Source: Flagellimonas aurea (GTDB taxonomy: Bacteria; Bacteroidota; Bacteroidia; Flavobacteriales; Flavobacteriaceae). Taken from it: a stretch of 64,000 nucleotides of DNA. The notes under the pieces were generated by a model, which saw only the letters and a program-made list of their open reading frames with translations, was not told where the DNA came from and did no database searches. Below, piece by piece: positions 1 through 8,041 of the stretch. The position numbers and the translations under genes are program-made. Each line of letters opens with the position of its first letter. Position 1 is the first letter of the stretch. The stretch spans positions 1-64,000 of the forward strand of contig NZ_JAFLNL010000014.1 in NCBI RefSeq assembly GCF_017313785.1, read 5' to 3'.

Positions 1-66
1 CCGCTCTTTCAAGGCTTCCAATACCACTTTGGTCTTGAACTTCGGGGTAAACTTTCTTCGTGTCAT
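1..66 (-). CDS. IS3-family transposase OrfA, N-terminal fragment
   Basis: This 22-codon 5' end starts at the ATG on 66-64 and runs off the window edge. The peptide begins MTRRKFTPKFKTKVVLEALK, the typical basic start of IS3-family OrfA proteins, which carry a helix-turn-helix that binds the element's ends. In this family OrfA is followed by OrfB with a DDE integrase domain, joined by -1 frameshifting; that part is outside the window. Function is clear from the opening residues, but whether the transposase is intact cannot be seen. Confidence 0.8.
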   Translation of the reverse strand, partial: MTRRKFTPKFKTKVVLEALKER

Positions 67-119
67 ATTCAGTAAATTTAATGATTAAACTTACTGCCCT
101 AATTTTTGGGGTATCTACA
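1..119 (-). mobile_element. Edge of an IS3-family-like insertion sequence (partial)
   Basis: The window opens inside an insertion sequence. The minus strand carries the start of an IS3-type OrfA, and the stretch upstream of its ATG ends at about position 119 in a terminus that reads TGTAGATACCCC on the minus strand, with an imperfect internal repeat (CCCCAAAAATTAGGG). TG...CA ends and an orfA start about 50 bp from the tip fit IS3-family architecture (family knowledge). Position 119 is inferred as the boundary because a recognisable host coding fragment begins directly after it. The other end and the target duplication lie outside the window. Confidence 0.7.
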
Positions 120-121
120 TA

Positions 122-217
122 GTTAACGATTCATTGGAACGTTTGGAACAAATGATTGAAATGGGGTTCAAAGAAGGTTTTACCGCTGCGCTACAGCAAT
201 TGGAAGCCGTCCTCTAA
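122..217 (+). pseudogene. 3' remnant of an AHSA1/SRPBCC-domain gene, truncated by the IS
   Basis: The plus strand is open directly from the IS tip to a TAA at 215-217. The last codons encode LERLEQMIEMGFKEGFTAAL followed by QQLEAVL. This matches my recollection of the C-terminal helix of AHSA1-like (Activator of Hsp90 ATPase homologue, SRPBCC fold) proteins, which commonly end in a MGFxEGF...L(E/D)xL pattern. No start codon or fold core remains on this side, so the gene is presumably split by the insertion; the 5' part would lie on the far side of the element if the insertion was simple. A terminator follows at 304-325. Confidence 0.6.
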
Positions 218-301
218 CACAACCCATATTCCTTTGGAAGTGCCATCGACCACTTTCCCGACCGAATGGGTCAATCCTATTTTTATTTCTCTTGACATTA
301 A

Positions 302-325
302 AGAACGCCCTTGGGCGTTTTTTTT
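302..325 (+). terminator. Rho-independent terminator after the AHSA1 remnant
   Basis: A stem AACGCCC / GGGCGTT with a very short loop is followed by eight T residues. It lies 85 bp downstream of the stop of the truncated AHSA1 gene and is oriented to end its transcript. Confidence 0.75.
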
Positions 326-571
326 GTTTGAAGGGGTTTCCATATCAATTTAAAACTGGCATCCATACACCCAGAAGGTTTGTTCGTAAATTCCTATTGG
401 AACTTTAACCAGAAAATAATTAACTTCACATATCGTACGCTAAAAATCATTGAAACGATATTTAGCTAACGGTTGTGCGTCATACGAAAAAACGTCCGTG
501 CAATTCAGCAAGTTTCGGGTTTTACAGGAGTGAAGTCAATTCTAGTTTTGCTGTTATAAAACCTGAATTTA
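326..571. other. Non-coding stretch with a hairpin and a cassette-like boundary
   Basis: No gene is recognised here. It holds an imperfect 10-bp stem at 439-466 (GCTAAAAATC / GATATTTAGC, one mismatch) followed by GTTGTGCGT at 472-480, whose exact inverted copy ACGCACAAC sits at 2235-2243 beyond the next two genes. A 30-codon minus-strand reading frame ending at 350 looks faintly protein-like but is too short to call. No TAnnTTTG promoter for the downstream gene was found. Confidence 0.5.
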
Positions 572-1417
572 ATGAACGAACAAGAGTACATAAATTATAT
601 ACGAATAGCCGAAGCTATTGAATACATCAATCAGAACTACGCAGAACAACCAACTCTTGAGGAAATTGCTAAAAAAGTACATTTAAGTCCTTTTCATTTT
701 CAAAAAATGTTTACTGAATGGGCAGGCGTTAGCCCTAAAAAATTCTTACAATTCATAAGTATTCAACACGCAAAACAAATTCTAAAAAATTCACAAACCA
801 CTTTATTTGAAACAGCACACAAAACAGGACTCTCGGGGACAGGTAGATTACACGATTTATTCGTGAAAATTGAAGGAATGACGCCCGGAGAATACAAAAA
901 TAAAGGGGGAAACTTAACTATAAATTATAGCTTCGCAGAAAGTAAGTTTGGTGAAGTTTTAGTCGCTTCAACTCACAAAGGTATTTGTTATATGGGCTTT
1001 TCGGACAATAAAGAAATTGCATTTTCAGCATTGCAAAAACGTTTTTCAAAAGCCAGCTTTATCCAGCAAACGGATGAAATTCAACAAAATGCTCTGCAAA
1101 TCTATGCACAAGACTGGAGCAAAATCAACGAAATAAAACTACACCTAAAAGGAACGGATTTTCAACTAAAAGTTTGGGAAGCCCTTTTGAAAATTCCAAC
1201 AGGAAATTTAGCCACTTACGGTAATATTGCTAAATCTATCAAAAAACCAAATGCTTCAAGAGCAGTTGGCACTGCAATTGGAAATAATCCTATCGCTTTT
1301 TTAATTCCTTGCCATAGAGTAATTCAATCAACAGGAGTGTTTGGAGGTTATAAGTGGGGAACAACTCGAAAAACTGCAATTATAGGTTGGGAAGTATCTC
1401 AAAATAATGTGTGGTAG
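572..1417 (+). CDS. AraC-type regulator fused to methylated-DNA--cysteine methyltransferase (Ada/Ogt-like)
   Basis: The 281-residue protein repairs O6-alkylguanine by suicide transfer to a cysteine and probably regulates transcription. Residues about 8-110 are an AraC-type double helix-turn-helix; residues about 115-275 are the Ogt/Ada alkyltransferase domain. The active-site motif IPCHRV is present with acceptor Cys247, and the family's FGGYKWG segment follows. The N-terminal zinc domain of E. coli Ada, which senses methylphosphotriesters, is missing, so how the regulator half would be activated is unclear. The gene is AT-rich compared with the core genes to the right and sits in a cassette-like segment with the SDR gene, suggesting recent acquisition. 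Confidence 0.9.
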   Translation: MNEQEYINYIRIAEAIEYINQNYAEQPTLEEIAKKVHLSPFHFQKMFTEWAGVSPKKFLQFISIQHAKQILKNSQTTLFETAHKTGLSGTGRLHDLFVKIEGMTPGEYKNKGGNLTINYSFAESKFGEVLVASTHKGICYMGFSDNKEIAFSALQKRFSKASFIQQTDEIQQNALQIYAQDWSKINEIKLHLKGTDFQLKVWEALLKIPTGNLATYGNIAKSIKKPNASRAVGTAIGNNPIAFLIPCHRVIQSTGVFGGYKWGTTRKTAIIGWEVSQNNVW

Positions 1418-1463
1418 ATAGTAAGAGAGCAAGAAACGGGTTTTAACTAGCCTATCTTCAATT

Positions 1464-1471
1464 TAATTTTG
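1464..1471 (+). promoter_or_regulatory. Candidate -7 element for the SDR gene
   Basis: TAATTTTG matches the Bacteroidota -7 consensus TAnnTTTG and lies 24 nt before the SDR start codon. No TTG is found at the usual -33 spacing, so support is partial. Confidence 0.45.
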
Positions 1472-1494
1472 CATCAATAAATTTAAACGAAACT

Positions 1495-2226
1495 ATGCAA
1501 ACATTAAAAGACAAAGTTATCCTTGTTACAGGTGCTAACAGAGGAATAGGGAAATCACTAGTCAAAGAATCATTGAATAAAGGAGCTAAAAAAGTTTACG
1601 CTACTTGTCGAGATTTAAGCAAAATGCCAGAGTTTGAAGATAATAGGGTAGTTATTCTCGAACTTGATATAACCAATAACCACGAAATAGAACAGGTAGT
1701 AAAACAAGCATTGGACACAGAGGTTTTAATAAACAATGCAGGTGTATTAAGTGCTGGTTCTATTCTAAATGGGAAAATTGCGGATATAGAAAAAGACATG
1801 AATGTGAACTATTATGGAACTTTAAAAATTATGAGATCTTTTGCATCAGTTTTAGAAAGTAATTCACCTTCAAGAATAGTCAATATCACATCAATTGTGG
1901 CATATTCCCCTTTACCCTCAATAGCAGGTTATTCTGCTTCAAAAGCCGCACTTCTTTCCGCTACCTATTCTGTACGAATTGAACTGGCTAAAAAAGGTGT
2001 TACGGTTCACGCGGTAAATCCAGGTGCAATAGATACAGATATGAACAAAGGAAGCGATTGGGATATGCCATCACCTGATAGTGTAGCCAAAGTAATTCTA
2101 GACAAAGTAGAAAATGGAGAATTGGATATAATCCCAGAGGATATTGGGCTTGGAATGTTTAATGCTTGGAAAGAAGACCCGAAAAAGTTAGCAGAAATGT
2201 TTTATAAACTATATCACGCTGAATAA
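1495..2226 (+). CDS. SDR family oxidoreductase
   Basis: This 243-residue classical short-chain dehydrogenase/reductase has the nucleotide-binding motif TGANRGIG at residues 12-19, NNAG at about 78-81, the catalytic Ser133 and the YSASK motif with Tyr146 and Lys150. It should be a cytosolic NAD(P)-dependent oxidoreductase; the substrate cannot be told from sequence. It follows the Ada-like gene by 77 bp in the same orientation and may have its own promoter. Low GC content matches the preceding gene and contrasts with the lon-cmk side, so the two probably arrived together. A 12-bp hairpin follows the gene. Confidence 0.9.
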   Translation: MQTLKDKVILVTGANRGIGKSLVKESLNKGAKKVYATCRDLSKMPEFEDNRVVILELDITNNHEIEQVVKQALDTEVLINNAGVLSAGSILNGKIADIEKDMNVNYYGTLKIMRSFASVLESNSPSRIVNITSIVAYSPLPSIAGYSASKAALLSATYSVRIELAKKGVTVHAVNPGAIDTDMNKGSDWDMPSPDSVAKVILDKVENGELDIIPEDIGLGMFNAWKEDPKKLAEMFYKLYHAE

Positions 2227-2258
2227 AAGTACGAACGCACAACAATGTATCCTATGAA

Positions 2259-2292
2259 AAGCCATAGCAAAGTTATACTTTGTCTATGGCTT
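2259..2292 (+). terminator. Strong hairpin downstream of the SDR gene
   Basis: GCCATAG-CAAAG, loop TTATA, then CTTTG-(T)-CTATGGC forms a 12-bp stem with one bulged T, extended by two A-T pairs. No long T-run follows, so it may be a terminator or part of a recombination-site-like structure, because it lies directly after the inverted-repeat copy ACGCACAAC at 2235-2243. A short direct repeat TAAGTGCA (2324-2331 and 2364-2371) follows before the cmk stop. Confidence 0.5.
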
Positions 2293-2391
2293 GTATATTT
2301 AAGGTCTGTATTAAACCGAAAGTTAAGTGCATGAAATCCGCTACGGCTCATATACGAGACCGATAAGTGCAACTCAAAATTCCTTTACTTC

Positions 2392-3090
2392 TCAAACATA
2401 CTTCGCAATCACCCGCTGCGAAAAGTCATAAATACGCTCAAACTGTTCTTCCAGTCCCATATCGCTGTTATCAAACTCAATGGCATCCTTTGCCTTGGTG
2501 AGTGGGGAAATCGTCCGGGTAGAGTCGATACGGTCGCGTTCCTCAACATTTTTCAATACTTCGGCATAGGTAACCTCCTCCCCTTTTTCCAACAGTTCTT
2601 TATAGCGTCGGGCGGCACGGGTCTCCGGAGAAGCCGTCATAAACAATTTTAATTCGGCATCGGGGAAGACTACGGTGCCAATATCACGGCCGTCCATTAC
2701 AATACCTTTGTCCTTGCCCATCTCCTGTTGAATCTTAACCAACTTTTCCCGGACTTCCTTAATGGCAGCCACTGGACTCACAAAAGCGGACACCCGCATG
2801 GAACGGATTTCCTGCTCCACATTTTCATCGTTCAAAAACATATCGGAACGACCGGTTTTCTTGTTCGGCACAAACTTTAGATGTATTCCGGAAAGTTTAT
2901 CGATCAATGCCTCGACATCCACATCACCTTTGTCAGATACAAGTCCGCTATTCAATGCAAAAAGAGTCACTGCACGGTACATGGCACCTGTATCCACATA
3001 AATATAATTCAAGGCAGCGGCCAATCGTTTGGCGATGGTACTTTTTCCAGTGGAGGAATACCCATCAATAGCTATCGTAATTTTTCCCAT
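2392..3090 (-). CDS. cmk: (d)CMP kinase
   Basis: Cytidylate kinase phosphorylates CMP and dCMP with ATP in pyrimidine nucleotide synthesis. The 232-residue protein begins MGKITIAIDGYSSTGKST, containing the P-loop GYSSTGKST, and later has the DGRDIGT motif and the RR..E lid region typical of Cmk. A longer frame opens at 3132, but the upstream 14 codons lack similarity to the family, so the ATG at 3090 is chosen. It lies 49 bp downstream of lon on the same strand and is probably co-transcribed with it. Confidence 0.93.
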   Translation of the reverse strand: MGKITIAIDGYSSTGKSTIAKRLAAALNYIYVDTGAMYRAVTLFALNSGLVSDKGDVDVEALIDKLSGIHLKFVPNKKTGRSDMFLNDENVEQEIRSMRVSAFVSPVAAIKEVREKLVKIQQEMGKDKGIVMDGRDIGTVVFPDAELKLFMTASPETRAARRYKELLEKGEEVTYAEVLKNVEERDRIDSTRTISPLTKAKDAIEFDNSDMGLEEQFERIYDFSQRVIAKYV

Positions 3091-3139
3091 ACGCCAAAAA
3101 TAGGCAGAAATATCATGATGATTACATGACAAGTATCAT

Positions 3140-5590
3140 CTAAAGGTCCTTGGCATTCTTCACTTTTTGTTTGGTAATGGCCAAATCTATCACTTCGCTC
3201 ATATCGGTTACGTAATGGAACGTCAAGCCTTTTAGATAATCCTCCTTGATTTCCTCGATATCCTTTTTATTATCGGCACACAAAATAATTTCTTTGATTC
3301 TTGCCCTTTTCGCTGCCAAGATCTTTTCCTTGATTCCGCCTACTGGCAACACCTTGCCGCGAAGGGTGATTTCGCCGGTCATGGCCAAACTTTTCTTCAC
3401 CTTACGCTGGGTAAACAGGGAAATTAAAGAAGTCAACATGGTAATACCTGCACTTGGGCCATCTTTTGGCGTGGCACCTTCGGGAACGTGAATATGAACA
3501 TTGTACTTATCGAACACACTGGAATCGATGCCATATTCATCCGCATTGGACTTGATATATTCCATGGCGATGGTAGCGGATTCTTTCATCACTTTACCCA
3601 AGTTGCCCGTAACGTTCAATGTACCTTTTCCTTTGGAAAGTATGGACTCGATAAAAAGAATATCTCCCCCTACACTGGTCCATGCCAATCCTGTGACCAC
3701 CCCGGCGACATCGTTGTTTTCGTACTTGTCGCGCTCCAAACGGGCGGGACCCAGAATTTTTTCCACCACGGCATTGTTCACCGTAACGTTGTAATCCTCT
3801 TCCATAGCAATGGATTTTGCCGCGTAGCGAACCACCTTGGCTATCTGTTTTTCCAAGCTTCGTACTCCGGATTCACGGGTATAGCCCTCAACAATTTTTT
3901 CCAATTGGCGTTTGCCGATTTTCAGATCTTTTTTGGACAGTCCGTGTTCCTCCAGCTGCTTGGGCAATAAGTGACGCTTGGCTATCTCTACCTTCTCTTC
4001 AATGGTATAACCCGTCACGTTGATGATTTCCATACGATCCCGCAAAGCAGGCTGAATAGTTGATAGATTGTTTGCCGTGGCAATAAACATCACTTTGGAC
4101 AGATCATAGCCCATTTCCAAGAAGTTGTCATGGAACTCACTGTTCTGTTCAGGGTCCAGCACCTCCAACATGGCCGAAGATGGGTCTCCTTGATGACTGT
4201 TCGATAATTTATCGATTTCGTCCAGAATAAATACCGGATTGGAGGTTCCCGCTTTCTTCAGGCTCTGAATGATCCTGCCGGGCATGGCGCCGATGTAGGT
4301 TTTTCGGTGCCCACGGATTTCTGCCTCATCCCGAAGCCCACCCAATGACATCCGAACATATTCTCGGCCCAATGCTTCAGCTACGGATTTCCCCAAAGAG
4401 GTTTTACCCACTCCGGGAGGTCCGTACAAGCAAAGTATAGGTGACTTCATATCGTTTCGCAGCTTCAAAACGGCCAAATACTCGATGATCCGACGCTTTA
4501 CATCCTCCAGTCCGTAATGGTCTCTGTCCAAAATCTTTTGGGCCCTTTTCAGGTCGAACTTGTCCTTGGAAAATTCGTTCCATGGCAAATCCAACAACAG
4601 GTCCAAATAGTTCCGTTGAATGGAATACTCGGCCACCTGTGGGTTCATGCGTTGCATTTTGGAGAGTTCTTTCTCAAAATGTTCTTGCACTTTTTTGCTC
4701 CATTTTTTCTTCTTGGCCTTTTCCGCCATCTCGTCCACCTCTTCTTCATAGGACAGCCCGCCAAGTTCCTCTTGGATGGTCTTCATTTGCTGATGAAGAA
4801 AATATTCGCGCTGTTGTTGGTCCATATCGCTACGGACCTTGCTTTGGATATCGTTACGAAGCTCCAGTTTTTGAAGCTCCATGTTCATATACTTCAAAGT
4901 GGCCAATGCTCTTTCCTGAAGATTGGCAATTTCCAAAAGCTGTTGCTTATCCTTTACATCCAGATTAAGGTTGGAGGACACAAAATTGATCAAGAACGAA
5001 TTGCTCTGAATATTCTTGATGGCGAAAGTTGCCTCACTTGGAATGTTTGGGTTATCCTTGATAATTTTGAACGCCAATTCCTTTATTGAATCGATGATAG
5101 CCTCAAACTCACTTCCTTTTTCATCGGGACGCTCCTCTGCTGCTTCGCTCACCTTGGCCGTTAAATACGGCTTTTCGGTAAGCACCGCATCGATTTTGAA
5201 CCTTTTTTTACCTTGAATGATCACTGTGGTATTGCCATCCGGCATTTGAAGCACCCGTAAGATACGTGCTACCGTCCCAACGGTATTGATGTCCTCTGGA
5301 CCTGGGTTCTCTACGGATTCATCCTTTTGGGACACTACCCCAATGGTTTTGGACCCATTGTTGGCATCCCTGATCAAATTGATGGACTTATCCCTGCCGG
5401 CCGTAATCGGAATCACTACGCCCGGAAATAACACTGTATTCCTAAGGGGCAATACCGGCAAGGTTTCCGGCAAGCGCTCTCTGCTCATCTGCTCTTCATC
5501 TTCCGGGGTCAACAACGGTATCAATTCTGCATCTTCATCCAGCCCTTGCAGATCTATATTGTCAAATTTGGTTATTTTCATCTCTCCCAT
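3140..5590 (-). CDS. lon: ATP-dependent endopeptidase Lon
   Basis: Lon is a cytosolic homohexameric AAA+ protease that degrades misfolded and regulatory proteins. The 816-residue protein has the LON substrate-binding N-domain (about 40-240), a coiled helical region, the AAA+ module with Walker A GPPGVGKTS (Lys396) and Walker B FILDEIDK, and the C-terminal serine-lysine protease domain with PKDGPSAG (Ser713) and Lys756, 43 residues apart as in E. coli Lon. Length is normal for bacterial LonA. ATG at 5590 or the one at 5581 may be used. The 217-bp gap to the divergent sigma-factor gene must hold its promoter; no TAnnTTTG box was recognised. Confidence 0.97.
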   Translation of the reverse strand: MGEMKITKFDNIDLQGLDEDAELIPLLTPEDEEQMSRERLPETLPVLPLRNTVLFPGVVIPITAGRDKSINLIRDANNGSKTIGVVSQKDESVENPGPEDINTVGTVARILRVLQMPDGNTTVIIQGKKRFKIDAVLTEKPYLTAKVSEAAEERPDEKGSEFEAIIDSIKELAFKIIKDNPNIPSEATFAIKNIQSNSFLINFVSSNLNLDVKDKQQLLEIANLQERALATLKYMNMELQKLELRNDIQSKVRSDMDQQQREYFLHQQMKTIQEELGGLSYEEEVDEMAEKAKKKKWSKKVQEHFEKELSKMQRMNPQVAEYSIQRNYLDLLLDLPWNEFSKDKFDLKRAQKILDRDHYGLEDVKRRIIEYLAVLKLRNDMKSPILCLYGPPGVGKTSLGKSVAEALGREYVRMSLGGLRDEAEIRGHRKTYIGAMPGRIIQSLKKAGTSNPVFILDEIDKLSNSHQGDPSSAMLEVLDPEQNSEFHDNFLEMGYDLSKVMFIATANNLSTIQPALRDRMEIINVTGYTIEEKVEIAKRHLLPKQLEEHGLSKKDLKIGKRQLEKIVEGYTRESGVRSLEKQIAKVVRYAAKSIAMEEDYNVTVNNAVVEKILGPARLERDKYENNDVAGVVTGLAWTSVGGDILFIESILSKGKGTLNVTGNLGKVMKESATIAMEYIKSNADEYGIDSSVFDKYNVHIHVPEGATPKDGPSAGITMLTSLISLFTQRKVKKSLAMTGEITLRGKVLPVGGIKEKILAAKRARIKEIILCADNKKDIEEIKEDYLKGLTFHYVTDMSEVIDLAITKQKVKNAKDL

Positions 5591-5760
5591 ATCAACTTTT
5601 CGGTCATTTTGTCATAAAAAACAATCGACCCACATTTTTATTCTACGTTAAAGCTTCGTCAAACCCCTAAAAATCAATGTTCATAGCGAGTCTTGAGCTT
5701 CTTATCACCCATTAATTGGCAATTCCTGTGCCATTAAAAATCAAATTTTAAGAAAAAAGT

Positions 5761-5768
5761 GTAACAAA
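5761..5768 (+). promoter_or_regulatory. GTAACAAA box, candidate ECF -35 element (first sigma gene)
   Basis: GTAACAAA lies 47 nt before the sigma-factor start, with TCTATA 17 nt after its GTAACA core. The same octamer precedes the other ECF gene of this window at 25135-25142. An AAC core in the -35 element is common in ECF-dependent promoters, so this may be an autoregulatory promoter (inference). Confidence 0.45.
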
Positions 5769-5807
5769 TGGTAAATTGGTTCATCTATAAGACAAACCAA
5801 TCATTTT

Positions 5808-6365
5808 TTGAGCCAACAAAATGAACATATTGACACACTGCTCCAGTTGTGCATGCAGGGCAAACAAAGCGCGCAGCTAGAAATTTACAATCGGTACTAC
5901 AAGGCGATGTACAACACTGCTTTTAGGATTGTAAAGCATACTGCGGAGGCCGAGGATGTAATGCAGGAATCGTTCCTGAGCGCATTCACCAAACTGCACA
6001 CCTTTAAAGGAGACGTCGCCTTTGGAGCTTGGTTAAAGCGGATCGTGATCAATAACAGTATCTATCATTACAAAAAGCAGCAGAAAAAACGTGCTGATGA
6101 TTTGGATGATGTCATGTACAAGGTCGAAGATAACGAAGGAGTTGCTTCAGATCAAAATGGTTACACAGAACTGAAGGCTCAAAAAGTGATGGAAACCATG
6201 AAAAGTTTGAAAGACAATTACAGAGTTTCTTTGACCTTACATTTAATTGAAGGGTACGATTACGAAGAAATAAGTGAAATAATGAACATTAGCTATGCTA
6301 ATTGTAGAACCATGATCTCGAGGGCCAAAGAGAGCCTTAGAAAAAAATTGACCGTAAATGTTTAG
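5808..6365 (+). CDS. RNA polymerase sigma factor, ECF type
   Basis: This 185-residue sigma-70 family protein has region 2 (about residues 25-90, containing the IYNRYYKAMYNTAFRIV and DVMQESFLSAF segments) and region 4 (about 125-180, YEEISEIMNIS followed by the recognition helix and SRAKESLRKKL). It directs RNA polymerase to stress-type promoters. The frame begins with a TTG codon at 5808; the next in-frame ATG is at residue 16, too late to keep the family's N-terminal part, so TTG initiation is likely. Two bases separate it from the putative anti-sigma gene, and two exported proteins follow, suggesting a four-gene operon. Confidence 0.9.
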   Translation: MSQQNEHIDTLLQLCMQGKQSAQLEIYNRYYKAMYNTAFRIVKHTAEAEDVMQESFLSAFTKLHTFKGDVAFGAWLKRIVINNSIYHYKKQQKKRADDLDDVMYKVEDNEGVASDQNGYTELKAQKVMETMKSLKDNYRVSLTLHLIEGYDYEEISEIMNISYANCRTMISRAKESLRKKLTVNV

Positions 6366-6367
6366 TT

Positions 6368-6928
6368 ATGAAGAAGGATAATTTAGATAACCTGTTCGAG
6401 AGACTCCACGGCGAGTTTGATGTAGAGGAACCCCAAGGTGGGCACCAGGAGCGGTTTTTGGAAAAATTGAACCGGGGCAACGGTACAATTGCCCTACACA
6501 AGAAGAAAGCATCCTGGTGGAAACCATTGTCCATCGCAGCATCCATTGCCTTGGTAGCGCTTTTAGGGTACCAAGCCTTTGGACCTCAGCCAAGCATAAA
6601 GCAACAGGTAACAAAAATTGCTCCGGAGGTTTCCCAGACAGAGTTTTACTTTGCGAATTTGATAGAGGAACAGGTAGAGGAAATGAAGGAGGAGAAAACA
6701 CCGGAAACAGCTCAATTGGTGGATGACACCTTGGCACAATTGGCCAAGTTGGACAAAGACTACCAAACCCTAGAGCAAGATTTGGTCGATGGAGGTGATA
6801 GCAAAATCATATTGAGCGCGATGATCACCAATTTCCAAACGCGTATCGACCTTTTAAAAGAAGTTTTGAGCCAAATAGAAAATATTAAGAATTTAAAAAC
6901 ACAAAATGATGAGAGCTTTACAATTTAA
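6368..6928 (+). CDS. Putative single-pass membrane anti-sigma factor
   Basis: I do not recognise a named domain in this 186-residue protein. It has an N-terminal cytosolic part of about 50 residues, one membrane segment at about 52-70 (SIAASIALVALLGYQAF), and a C-terminal coiled-coil-rich extracytoplasmic part with many Glu, Lys and Gln. This topology, and its place directly after an ECF sigma gene (2-bp gap), fits an anti-sigma factor. The stop codon overlaps the start of the next gene by 23 bp, so translation is probably coupled. Confidence 0.75.
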   Translation: MKKDNLDNLFERLHGEFDVEEPQGGHQERFLEKLNRGNGTIALHKKKASWWKPLSIAASIALVALLGYQAFGPQPSIKQQVTKIAPEVSQTEFYFANLIEEQVEEMKEEKTPETAQLVDDTLAQLAKLDKDYQTLEQDLVDGGDSKIILSAMITNFQTRIDLLKEVLSQIENIKNLKTQNDESFTI

Positions 6929-8006
6929 ACACATCTTTTTCGCCTTGGCTTTTATTCCCCTGGTGGTCAGCGCCAATATGGACAATGACAAATTGAACGG
7001 AAAGTACACCAAGGAAAAAACTATTAAGAAGGAGTTTAACGTTAATTCGGACGCCCTTTTGAAGGTAAGCAACAGTTATGGAAACCTGAACATCACCTCT
7101 TGGAACCAAAACAAAGTGATGATCGAGGTACACATTAAAACCAATGGAAATGATGAGGACCGTGTACGGGAACGTTTGGAAGAAATCAATGTAGATTTTG
7201 ACAACAGTGCCAGCATGGTATCCGCTATTACGGATTTTGGCAACAGGAACAGTGGTTGGAATTGGGGCTGGGGCAAAAGAAAAAGTGTGAGCGTACAAGT
7301 CAACTACACCATAAAACTTCCGGTAAAAAACAGCGTGAACCTTAGCAACGACTATGGCAATATTATGTTGGACAGGATTGATGGTCATGCCAAGATCAGT
7401 TGTGACTATGGTAAAATGGACATTGGTGAGCTACACGGCCGCAATAATGAGCTACGGTTCGATTATACCTCACGTTCTACCTTTGGATATATCAACAGTG
7501 CGGAAATCATTGCGGACTACTCGGGATTTACTATCGACAAGGCCGGAAACCTTACCATTAAGGCCGATTATACCAACGGCGTAGTGGAAGAAATGGACAA
7601 CCTGCAATACTCCAGTGACTATGGCTCTATTGATGTAAGAAACGTGAAGAATGTAGATGGCAATGGAGATTATATCGGAGTTAAACTGGGGAACGTACAC
7701 GGCAATGTGTCCATCACCAGCGATTACGGCTCCATCAAAATAGATAGGTTGGCCCCTGACGCCGGTAATGTTCAAATCCGAACAGATTACACAGGCATTA
7801 AAATAGGTTACGATTCAGGCTATAATTTCGATTTCGAAATTTCTACCGAATACGCTGGGGTAAGTGGAAAAGATGACTTCGAAATCAATATCAGTAAAGA
7901 GAAATCCACCGAAAAATATTATAGTGGTTACTACGGAAGTCCAAACTCTGGAAATAAGGTGAGCATTACCAGTGACTACGGAGGAATATCATTTTATAGA
8001 AATTAA
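6906..8006 (+). CDS. Exported DUF4097-like beta-solenoid adhesin
   Basis: The 366-residue protein has an N-terminal signal peptide (ends about residue 23, VVSA) and then a long series of short repeats of the type xDYGxIxI: for example NDYGNIML, CDYGKMDIG, SDYGSIDV, SDYGSIKI, TDYTGIKI, SDYGGISF. About a dozen copies at roughly 20-residue spacing predict a right-handed beta-solenoid, as in DUF4097 putative adhesins. Function is unknown. Two ATGs stand in tandem at 6906 and 6909. Its overlap with the anti-sigma-like gene ties it to the sigma operon. Confidence 0.82.
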   Translation: MMRALQFKHIFFALAFIPLVVSANMDNDKLNGKYTKEKTIKKEFNVNSDALLKVSNSYGNLNITSWNQNKVMIEVHIKTNGNDEDRVRERLEEINVDFDNSASMVSAITDFGNRNSGWNWGWGKRKSVSVQVNYTIKLPVKNSVNLSNDYGNIMLDRIDGHAKISCDYGKMDIGELHGRNNELRFDYTSRSTFGYINSAEIIADYSGFTIDKAGNLTIKADYTNGVVEEMDNLQYSSDYGSIDVRNVKNVDGNGDYIGVKLGNVHGNVSITSDYGSIKIDRLAPDAGNVQIRTDYTGIKIGYDSGYNFDFEISTEYAGVSGKDDFEINISKEKSTEKYYSGYYGSPNSGNKVSITSDYGGISFYRN

Positions 8007-8041
8007 CATCAATTCAAAAACTTTAAACTAAACACAAGATC

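Noticed and set aside
350..438. Short minus-strand protein-like frame (about 30 codons) ending near 350
   Set aside because: The peptide looks plausible but no start codon or family is seen; chance cannot be excluded.
3488..3970. Long plus-strand reading frame (160 codons) inside lon
   Set aside because: It lies antisense to the protease domain of Lon, has no initiation context and its sequence follows the codon pattern of the real gene.
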